A program made the translations under genes and the position numbers. Below, piece by piece: positions 36,890 through 43,584 of a stretch of DNA of 64,000 nucleotides; the first letter of the stretch is position 1, and each line of letters opens with the position of its first letter. The stretch comes from Flavitalea plasmicola (GTDB taxonomy: Bacteria; Bacteroidota; Bacteroidia; Chitinophagales; Chitinophagaceae), in NCBI RefSeq assembly GCF_030546645.1, contig NZ_JAUOTO010000005.1, forward strand, positions 496,001 to 560,000, read 5' to 3'. The notes beneath the pieces are model-generated. The model searched no databases and was not told the origin of the DNA. It worked only from the letters and a program-made list of their open reading frames with translations.

Positions 36890-38602
36890 TCACACCAACC
36901 TAAACCCATCCCCATCAAACAAACCCAGATCCCCCAGCTTCAAATGTGGGATGACTAGCAAAGCCATGAATGACAAGGTCATAAAAGGCGCCCGGAGCTT
37001 TGAACCCAGCTCCTTCGCCATATGATCAATAGCCGTGTAGGCTTCGGCTACGGCAAAGCCGTCATTCAGGCTCATGAGTCCCCCGACAGGGAGTGGAAGG
37101 ATGAGCTCTTTGACTTCCGCGCCCGGGTCCACGCAAGCCAGGCCACCTTTCTGGGCGATGATGAGATTGACGGCTTTGCAAATACTTTCGTCATCTACAC
37201 CGACGGCGACAATGTTATGGCTGTCATGGGCGACGGAAGAGGCTATGGCGCCCCGTTTTAAGCCGAAGTTTTTGACGAAAGACTTGGCGACGGGGGCTGG
37301 TCCATAGCGGTTGACTACCACTATTTTCAAGATGTCTTTTTCGACATTGCTTTCCAGCAGGCCGTCGTTGGGATTGACTTCCACCACGGGTGCAATGAGC
37401 TTATTGGTGATCAGCTGTCCGTCCAGGGCTTCGATGACGTAGACCTGCTCGACATTCTCCTGCTCCCCCCATTTATCCAGGGGGTAGGCGAAGTCGGCGA
37501 CGGTGCGGGGCGCAGCATTGAAATTATTTATCGGATCAGCTTCCAGCATAGAGGGGCCTCCGAGAGGTGGGGCAGAGGGTACGAGGTGGGTAGACGCGAT
37601 CCTGGGATTGCCGTTTTCCGCCACTAACTGGCCTTTGACAAAAGTCTTTAAGACTTTGAACTCCTTTAGGTCTTCCACCATGATGCAATCCGCCGGATCG
37701 CCTACGCGAAGGAGGCCGGAATCCAGCTTATAGTGCAGGACCGGGTTGAGACAGGCGGCTTTCAGTACATTGAATAAGGGGATGCCCTTGGCGATGGCCC
37801 GGGCACAGAGCTGGTCAATATGTCCCAGCAGGAGGCTGTCCGGGTGTTTGTCGTCACTGCAGAGCATCATCTGGTCGGAATGATCGTTTAACAGCGGCGC
37901 CAGGGCGTCGAAATTGCGAGCAGCGCTGCCTTCCCGGATGAGGATTTTCATACCGTATTTCAGCTTATCCAGGGCCTCCTCGGCCGTGACACACTCGTGG
38001 TCGGTGCTGATGCCGGCGTCGATGTATTGTTTGGCTTGCTCGCCCAGGATGCCGGGGGCATGACCGTCCACTGGCTTACCCAGGTCGCGGGCGGCAGCGA
38101 TCTTAGACATGACTTCCTGGTCGTGGTTCAGCACACCGGGGAAGTTCATCATCTCGCTGAGGTATTTTATCTCGTTCCTTTGTAATAACTCCTTGACTTT
38201 CACGGCGGATAAGGCAGCCCCGGCCGTTTCGAAAATGGTGGCGGGCACACAGCTGGGAGCGCCGAAATTGAAGTAAAAAGGGACCGTATTGCCATTGCGG
38301 ATCATAAATTCCACGCCGGGCAGGCCACAGACGTTGGCGATCTCATGGGGGTCGCTCACCGTGGCGATGGTGCCATGGATGGTGGCCATGCGGGCAAATT
38401 CAGAGGGTATCAGGAGCGAACTTTCGATATGGACGTGTGCGTCGATGAAGCCGGGGAGAATATAGGGGGATTGTTGGGAGTATCCTTCGTCACCGGGTTT
38501 CAGTGGGGTGATGGATTGGACTTTTCCGTCTGCTAACACTACTTCTGCGGGAAAGATCTTCTCTGCGAAAATGTCTACTAACTGGCCTGTGATCCGGATC
38601 AT
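36890..38602 (-). CDS. ade: Adenine deaminase
   Basis: 570 residues, close to the usual 570-590. Amidohydrolase family: metal-binding PGFIDAHVHIESS (about 52-64) with HEIANVCG downstream, and the adenine deaminase core LCSDDKHPDSLLLGHIDQL. The C-terminal domain contains VAHDSHNIVAVGVDD, also characteristic. Converts adenine to hypoxanthine and ammonia in purine salvage; cytoplasmic. Stands alone, converging with the amidase gene and divergent from the next gene. Confidence 0.96.
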   Translation of the reverse strand: MIRITGQLVDIFAEKIFPAEVVLADGKVQSITPLKPGDEGYSQQSPYILPGFIDAHVHIESSLLIPSEFARMATIHGTIATVSDPHEIANVCGLPGVEFMIRNGNTVPFYFNFGAPSCVPATIFETAGAALSAVKVKELLQRNEIKYLSEMMNFPGVLNHDQEVMSKIAAARDLGKPVDGHAPGILGEQAKQYIDAGISTDHECVTAEEALDKLKYGMKILIREGSAARNFDALAPLLNDHSDQMMLCSDDKHPDSLLLGHIDQLCARAIAKGIPLFNVLKAACLNPVLHYKLDSGLLRVGDPADCIMVEDLKEFKVLKTFVKGQLVAENGNPRIASTHLVPSAPPLGGPSMLEADPINNFNAAPRTVADFAYPLDKWGEQENVEQVYVIEALDGQLITNKLIAPVVEVNPNDGLLESNVEKDILKIVVVNRYGPAPVAKSFVKNFGLKRGAIASSVAHDSHNIVAVGVDDESICKAVNLIIAQKGGLACVDPGAEVKELILPLPVGGLMSLNDGFAVAEAYTAIDHMAKELGSKLRAPFMTLSFMALLVIPHLKLGDLGLFDGDGFRLV

Positions 38603-38679
38603 GTAAGTTATTTATATATATGTAGCTTTCTGAGTGGAAAATTAAAGAAATAATATCTTAGTGGCATAAATCTTATTAC

Positions 38680-39426
38680 ATGAGCGTGTTTAGAATATCC
38701 ATAGCTTTTTTTGTATGCTTATTAGCAGTAGCGGCTAAGGCCCAGACGGCCGACGAGATCGTTGCCAAACATATGGAAGCCCTGGGTGGGAAAGACAAGT
38801 TGCTATCCATCAAATCCATCTACATGGAAGGAGTTGCTGTCATGGGGAACGGGAATGAGATCGATTCCAAAACATGGCAAGTGAAGGATAAGCTGTATCG
38901 GCAGGAGATCTCTTTCGGCATGGGCAATGTGGTGGTTATCGTTACGCCTACCAAAGGCTGGCGGTCCGACCCCAGGAATGGCGGCGCTTTTTCGCCTATC
39001 CCGGATTCAATCATAAAAAATATGCAGTCGCAGCTCGACCCGGCGGGTCCGCTGGTGGACTATGCGGCCAAGGGAAGTAAAGTCGAGCTGTTGGGTAAGG
39101 ACACGGTGGGGGGCAAGGCCTGCTATAAATTGAAGCTGACTTTCGCCGCGGGCAATTATGCTACTTATTTCATCGATGCGCAAAGCTATTATGTGCTTCG
39201 TGTGGCTCGCAAGGGTGGGGGCATGATGGGCGGAGGCGGTGGTGGCGGCCGCCGGGACCCCAATGCAGAATTCAATATCGACTTTGGCGACTATCAGAAG
39301 ACCCCGGACGGGTATATCTTTCCTTTTACCATCGTGGCCGGAGGGTTTGGAGCGAAATCGAGCGTGGAGAAGCTGGAGGTGAATAAGCCGGTGGATGAGG
39401 AGAAGTTGGGGAAGCCGGGGAATTAA
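38680..39426 (+). CDS. Secreted LolA-like / outer-membrane lipoprotein-sorting-type protein
   Basis: 248 residues. Signal peptide MSVFRISIAFFVCLLAVAAK (cut near AQT). Opens with ADEIVAKHMEALGGKDKL, the usual start of a Bacteroidota family with a LolA-like half-barrel, and continues with antiparallel strands (ACYKLKLTFAAGNYATYFID). A glycine run (GGGMMGGGGGGG) sits in a loop at about 183-194. Periplasmic, ligand unknown. It is upstream of the borosin cluster, but a promoter lies between, so it is probably separate. Confidence 0.7.
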   Translation: MSVFRISIAFFVCLLAVAAKAQTADEIVAKHMEALGGKDKLLSIKSIYMEGVAVMGNGNEIDSKTWQVKDKLYRQEISFGMGNVVVIVTPTKGWRSDPRNGGAFSPIPDSIIKNMQSQLDPAGPLVDYAAKGSKVELLGKDTVGGKACYKLKLTFAAGNYATYFIDAQSYYVLRVARKGGGMMGGGGGGGRRDPNAEFNIDFGDYQKTPDGYIFPFTIVAGGFGAKSSVEKLEVNKPVDEEKLGKPGN

Positions 39427-39467
39427 GGAGCTTCTTTGGAACGGATATAAAAAAGGGTGTTTTTCCC

Positions 39468-39499
39468 GTTGTAGCAGAATAGGAAATCTCATAGCTTTC
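39468..39499 (+). promoter_or_regulatory. Putative promoter of the borosin operon
   Basis: GTTG at 39468-39471, a 20-base spacer, and TAGCTTTC at 39492-39499 (7 of 8 with TAnnTTTG). Transcription would start near 39505, about 32 bases before the first precursor ATG at 39537. All following genes to 43549 are on the same strand with gaps of 10-30 bp, so this could drive the entire cluster. Confidence 0.4.
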
Positions 39500-39536
39500 A
39501 GGAGTCACTAATTACTTCACCATTCAAATCAAAGCT

Positions 39537-39776
39537 ATGAGCCAGTTAACGAATTTCCTATTGAAAATGGCTACCGATGAAACGCTAAGAAAAGATTTCA
39601 AGCATAATCCTGACGCTGTTATGGAAAAAGCCGGACTATCGGACATGGATAGGAAGGCTATTCTTTCAAAGAACAATGACGCCATTTCAAAAGCCGTCGC
39701 CAAGGAGAATCAAATGACGGAAGACGCCAGCGCCTTCAACTGGGTAATAGGAATATTTATTACGATCAAGTTCTAA
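39537..39776 (+). CDS. Split-borosin RiPP precursor peptide 1
   Basis: 79 residues. The helical leader, about 1-60, is of the borosin-binding-domain type. It has F21-K-H-N-P25-D-A-V-M29-E-K-A-G33-L-S-D, which matches the characterised Shewanella SonA leader (YKQNPEAVMRAHGLTD, from memory). The C-terminal tail FNWVIGIFITIKF (67-79) is rich in beta-branched and aromatic residues like borosin cores, and its W-V-I start recalls omphalotin. The enzyme gene starts 10 bp downstream. Predicted product: a peptide with alpha-N-methylated backbone amides. No Cys or Ser-rich core argues against a lanthipeptide or Nif11-type product. Confidence 0.85.
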   Translation: MSQLTNFLLKMATDETLRKDFKHNPDAVMEKAGLSDMDRKAILSKNNDAISKAVAKENQMTEDASAFNWVIGIFITIKF

Positions 39777-39786
39777 TTCTATTCTT

Positions 39787-40590
39787 ATGCCATTGCAAGG
39801 AAAACTTACCGTCGTAGGGACGGGTATTACTTCTTTTGCTCATATTAGTGCAGAAACCAAATGGGCCATTGAAAGCGCAGATAAAGTATTTTTCATCGTT
39901 TCTGATCCCCTCACCCAAATTTGGATAAAACAATTACACCCGCAAGCGGTAAGCTTGAGTACGTATTACGCCGAGGATAAGAATCGATTTGAAACTTACC
40001 AGGAAATGGTTCAGACAGTTATAGATGCACTGGTGGCCGGAGGAAATATTTGCCTGGTCTCCTATGGTCATCCTGGGGTTTTCGCTTATCCTACGCATGA
40101 GTCAATACGACGAGCTACCAGCATGGGCTTCGAAGCCAAGATGCTTCCGGGTATTTCCGCGGAGGATTGTCTCTTTGCCGATCTGGGGATCGACCCCGGA
40201 TCATCCGGATGTCAAAGTTTTGAAGCCACCGATTTTCTAGTTTATACAAGGAACTTTGATCCCTATGCCTCATTGATATTATGGCAGCTTGGCGTCATAG
40301 GCGTGCAGGAATATCGCTATTCCAATGAATTGTGGAATCGACGAGGCGTTCAAATCCTTACCGACTATTTGAAACAGTACTATCCTGGTTCTCATGTGGT
40401 CTATATTTATGAAGCTTCTATTTATATGGTAAGTGATGCGAAAATTGTTCCTTCGACCTTAAATGACCTGGCAATCAGTGATATCAGCGCGATATCCACA
40501 CTCTATGTACCCCCGGCGGGCAAAAAACAACCTAACCAGGAAATGATGGATAAGTTGTTTGTAAAGCAAGGTGCTGCTTCAACGGTTTAG
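39787..40590 (+). CDS. Borosin alpha-N-methyltransferase 1 (SonM-like, split type)
   Basis: 267 residues of the tetrapyrrole-methylase fold. SAM-site motifs: VVGTGIT (9-15), SYGHPGVFAYPTHE (92-105) and PGISAEDCLFADLGIDPG (121-138). Y61-R67-Y71 has the same spacing as the catalytic Y66-R72-Y76 of OphMA. Unlike fused fungal OphMA, there is no attached core; the substrate is the precursor encoded 10 bp upstream, as in SonM/SonA. It methylates backbone amide nitrogens of the precursor C-terminus using SAM. It is not a cobalamin or siroheme enzyme, since no such pathway gene is near. Confidence 0.85.
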   Translation: MPLQGKLTVVGTGITSFAHISAETKWAIESADKVFFIVSDPLTQIWIKQLHPQAVSLSTYYAEDKNRFETYQEMVQTVIDALVAGGNICLVSYGHPGVFAYPTHESIRRATSMGFEAKMLPGISAEDCLFADLGIDPGSSGCQSFEATDFLVYTRNFDPYASLILWQLGVIGVQEYRYSNELWNRRGVQILTDYLKQYYPGSHVVYIYEASIYMVSDAKIVPSTLNDLAISDISAISTLYVPPAGKKQPNQEMMDKLFVKQGAASTV

Positions 40591-40604
40591 CTAAATATTT
40601 TTAC

Positions 40605-42440
40605 GTGAGACTTCCCCATATCAGATTTGTGGCGACTCCATTCCTGCCGGAATACCAACCTGCCCTTGGGATAAGCAATTTGCTGTCAATCGTAAAAAGA
40701 AATGGTTATCAAGGCGATATTAAATACTTAAACCTGGATTTCGGTAAAAAATTCGGCTGGGATCTATATAATTTCATCGCGGTGGAGACGCCTCCTGAAC
40801 TACTCATTGGAGAATTTCTTTTCACCAAGGCATTGGGCATTTGTGACGACCATGCTTTTGAAATTTATTTTCAAACGCTTTTTGAGCAATGGGGATCGAC
40901 ATCGTCGCCTCGCATCCCTTTTTCCGAGTTGAAGATCGGAATGAAATTCTTGTTTGACGTATGTCCAAGAGTCGTTGAAAAGTGGGCCGATGAGTTGTTG
41001 GCGGACGACATTCAGGTGGTGGGTTTCACTTCTACGTTTCAACAAAACGTTGCGTCTCTTGCCGTCGCAAAGGTTATTAAGCAGCGTAAGGGAGACCGTG
41101 TCAAGATCGTATTTGGCGGCGCCAACCTCGAAGACATAATGGGGAAAACACTTTTTAAAGCATTCGACTTCATCGATTATGTCATCTCGGGTGAAGCGGA
41201 AAGTAGCATCCTCCCACTCCTTTTTCGATGTACGCAGTCTTTGGGGGGAATGGATCGAGCCTATATCAATGGCGAGATGGTAACGGATATGGATTCGATC
41301 CCCCTTCCGGATTTCGATGATTTTTTTTCATCCCTGCCCAACTCAAAAGTCGAAAGAGATGTTTACTTAAGCTTTGAATCCTCCAGGGGTTGTTGGTGGG
41401 GAATGAAATCGCATTGCACCTTCTGCGGTTTGAACGGGAATACCATGCAATATAGAAGCAAGAGCCCTGGTTTGTTTGTTCAACAAATAGAAAACCTAAG
41501 TACGCTTTATGGAAATAATAGTTTCATGATCACCGATAACATTCTTGATCTATCTTATATTAAGAATGTGTTTCCAGCCATCGCCGCGTCGAAACATCGG
41601 TATAGTTTATTTTATGAAACCAAGAGCAATCTCAGGAAAGATCAATTACAAATCATGGCGGCTGGCGGGGTCAACTGCTTGCAGCCAGGCATCGAAAGTC
41701 TGAGTACTTCGATACTTAAGTTAATGGGGAAGGGTACGACCAAACTTCAGAATATCCAGATTTTAAAGTGGGGCCGTGAGCTCAATATCAACATGATCTG
41801 GAATCTTCTTTTTGGTTTTCCCAACGAAGATGTTGAAGAATATTCAAAAATGGTGCAGCTCATTCCTGCATTGGTGCATTTGACACCTCCCGTGGGATAT
41901 GGAAAGATCAGGATCGATAGGTTCGGCCCCTATTGGAAGGAGCCGGCAAAATATGGCATTCATCATTTGCGGCCTGTATGGTCATACGAACATGTGTATA
42001 GGAACTTGCAAACTGACTTGCATGATATCGCTTATTATTTTGAGTTTGATTATGCGGATGAGCAGCACAACTTATCCTATGTCACAAGGTTAGTACAGGA
42101 GCTCAACATTTGGAAAGAAAGCGGGTCTGACGCCGTATTAGAGCTTGTTCAAGAGAATGGAACTGTATACATATCCGACACAAGGCCATGCGCTTTGCAT
42201 CCAACTTATTGTTTGAATGAATTGGAATATGCCATACTTCTTTGCCTGGATGCTGCTATGACGGGTGTCGCTATTACCCAGCATATTAAAATTGAACATC
42301 CTTCTCTGGCGGCCTGTGAAATGGAAAATGAAATATCCTTCGTGCTGACCCGGTTCCTGCGCTATAACTATATTGTCGCCGAAGGCAATAAATATTTCAG
42401 CTTAGTCTTGAATCCTTCTACAATATTTTTCACTCATTAA
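40605..42440 (+). CDS. Cobalamin-binding radical SAM RiPP-maturation enzyme, predicted C-methyltransferase
   Basis: 611 residues from a GTG start. The N-terminal part is a B12-binding Rossmann-like domain (about 100-210: DIQVVGFTSTFQQNVASLAV, KIVFGGANLEDIMG, YVISGEAE). The radical SAM core has S-S-R-G-C263-W-W-G-M-K-S-H-C271-T-F-C274-G-L-N-G; this C-x7-C-x2-C with CWWG and CGLNG marks RiPP-maturation radical SAM protein 1 (rSAM_ocin_1, TIGR03975 by recall). Members are predicted to methylate unactivated carbons. C-terminus (about 470-611) may bind the peptide. It lies between two precursor/methyltransferase pairs with gaps of 14 and 11 bp. Confidence 0.85.
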   Translation: MRLPHIRFVATPFLPEYQPALGISNLLSIVKRNGYQGDIKYLNLDFGKKFGWDLYNFIAVETPPELLIGEFLFTKALGICDDHAFEIYFQTLFEQWGSTSSPRIPFSELKIGMKFLFDVCPRVVEKWADELLADDIQVVGFTSTFQQNVASLAVAKVIKQRKGDRVKIVFGGANLEDIMGKTLFKAFDFIDYVISGEAESSILPLLFRCTQSLGGMDRAYINGEMVTDMDSIPLPDFDDFFSSLPNSKVERDVYLSFESSRGCWWGMKSHCTFCGLNGNTMQYRSKSPGLFVQQIENLSTLYGNNSFMITDNILDLSYIKNVFPAIAASKHRYSLFYETKSNLRKDQLQIMAAGGVNCLQPGIESLSTSILKLMGKGTTKLQNIQILKWGRELNINMIWNLLFGFPNEDVEEYSKMVQLIPALVHLTPPVGYGKIRIDRFGPYWKEPAKYGIHHLRPVWSYEHVYRNLQTDLHDIAYYFEFDYADEQHNLSYVTRLVQELNIWKESGSDAVLELVQENGTVYISDTRPCALHPTYCLNELEYAILLCLDAAMTGVAITQHIKIEHPSLAACEMENEISFVLTRFLRYNYIVAEGNKYFSLVLNPSTIFFTH

Positions 42441-42451
42441 AAAAAACAATC

Positions 42452-42682
42452 ATGGCACAGCTATTGAAATTTCTAAAAGACACAGCCGGCAATGCTGAAT
42501 CCTTAACAGCATTCCAAAAGGATCCCGAAGCCGCAATGACAGCAGCGGGTCTTTCCGACGCGGAAAAGAAGGCGATTAAAAGTGGCGACAGGGCCCAAAT
42601 TGCCAGCTTGATCGAACCTGGCGCACATGCGGAGGGCGCTTTTCTCAATGTTACAGTTCAACTTATAATACAAATTAGTTAA
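42452..42682 (+). CDS. Split-borosin RiPP precursor peptide 2
   Basis: 76 residues. It has the same leader motif at the same positions as precursor 1: F21, P25, A27, M29, A32-G-L-S-D36, so both are paralogues with a common binding domain. The C-terminal tail EGAFLNVTVQLIIQIS (61-76) differs from that of precursor 1 but is again hydrophobic and beta-branched. The leader-core boundary is marked by a Gly/Ala/His-rich turn (PGAHAEG). Its methyltransferase starts 30 bp downstream. Confidence 0.85.
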   Translation: MAQLLKFLKDTAGNAESLTAFQKDPEAAMTAAGLSDAEKKAIKSGDRAQIASLIEPGAHAEGAFLNVTVQLIIQIS

Positions 42683-42712
42683 ACTTCATTTAACGCATTT
42701 AAATCAGAACCA

Positions 42713-43549
42713 ATGAATGGATCGATCATTGTTGCCGGGAGTGGTATCACTTTAGGGCAAATGACCATGGAGACTCAGAACTATATTAAAACAGCAGATG
42801 TTGTTTATTATGTACTTACGGATATCGTTACTGAATCTTGGGTGACTGAAAATGCCAGGATCGCCCACTCTATGAAAGAGTATTATGAGGAGGGGGTAGG
42901 TAGGATCCATACTTACATCAAAATGGCCAATACCGTTCTTGATGCAGCGCGTCAAGGACACAACGTATGTGCGCTGTTTTATGGGCATCCTGGCATATTC
43001 GTCACTCCATCCCATGAGATTGTCAGGATTGCAAGGGCAGAGGGCATTCCTGCGCGAATGCTGGCGGGTGTGTCTGCCGAGGACTGTCTGGTTGCAGATT
43101 TTGGATTTGATCCGGGGAAGACGGGTTGTGCTGCTTACGAAGCTACTCAGTTGCTTGCCTACCCTAAAAAGTTAGACACGGCTGCGTGGTTGATCATATG
43201 GCAACCTGAAGCTACTGGCGATGTAGCCTATACAAAAAATCGGCAGTATGCCCAAAAGGTTCAAATATTGCGGGATTACTTGTTGAAATTCTATCTGCCT
43301 GATACAAAGGCGGCTGTCTACGAGGCTAACACTTATTCAATTGGCGCGCCTAAAATTGAATGGAAGATGATCAAGGATCTATGTGACTTTGAATTATCGG
43401 GCATTAGTACGCTCGTAATACCTCCTGCGACCAAGGCCGAAATGGATTTGGAGAATGTTTACGCTTTAGGTATTCCGGAGGTTGTTAGCAACAGGCATAC
43501 GTCCGACTATTCGACGGAGTCTGAAGCAGCCGAATGGAATACACCGTAA
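42713..43549 (+). CDS. Borosin alpha-N-methyltransferase 2 (SonM-like, split type)
   Basis: 278 residues, paralogue of the first. Motifs: VAGSGIT (7-13), FYGHPGIFVTPSHE (90-103), AGVSAEDCLVADFGFDPG (119-136). Y58-R64-Y68 keeps the Y-6-R-4-Y spacing of OphMA. The C-terminal extension (about 250-278) is acidic and likely disordered. It probably acts on precursor 2, encoded 30 bp upstream; whether it also takes precursor 1 is open, because both leaders share the motif. Last gene of the cluster. Confidence 0.85.
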   Translation: MNGSIIVAGSGITLGQMTMETQNYIKTADVVYYVLTDIVTESWVTENARIAHSMKEYYEEGVGRIHTYIKMANTVLDAARQGHNVCALFYGHPGIFVTPSHEIVRIARAEGIPARMLAGVSAEDCLVADFGFDPGKTGCAAYEATQLLAYPKKLDTAAWLIIWQPEATGDVAYTKNRQYAQKVQILRDYLLKFYLPDTKAAVYEANTYSIGAPKIEWKMIKDLCDFELSGISTLVIPPATKAEMDLENVYALGIPEVVSNRHTSDYSTESEAAEWNTP

Positions 43550-43555
43550 ATTCAG

Positions 43556-43570
43556 GCCTAAAACTTAGGC
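43556..43570 (+). other. Perfect hairpin between borosin cluster and helicase gene
   Basis: GCCTAA AAC TTAGGC, a 6-bp stem with a 3-base loop, in the 35-bp gap between the second methyltransferase and the helicase. No T-tract, so at most a weak terminator or RNA-processing site. Confidence 0.3.
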
Positions 43571-43584
43571 AATAACATAAACTT

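Noticed and set aside
36834-37025. A short plus-strand frame beyond the amidase gene
   Set aside because: It runs antisense into the 3' end of the adenine deaminase gene and has no signal or domain.
39537-39776. Precursor 1 as a Nif11-type or lanthipeptide precursor
   Set aside because: The leader is superficially Nif11-like, but there is no Cys in the core and no LanM, cyclodehydratase or similar enzyme nearby; the adjacent SonM-like enzyme explains it better.
39787-40590. Cobalamin or siroheme biosynthesis methylase
   Set aside because: Same fold family, but there are no cob/cbi/hem genes near, and the Y-R-Y set with adjacent leader peptide is borosin-specific.
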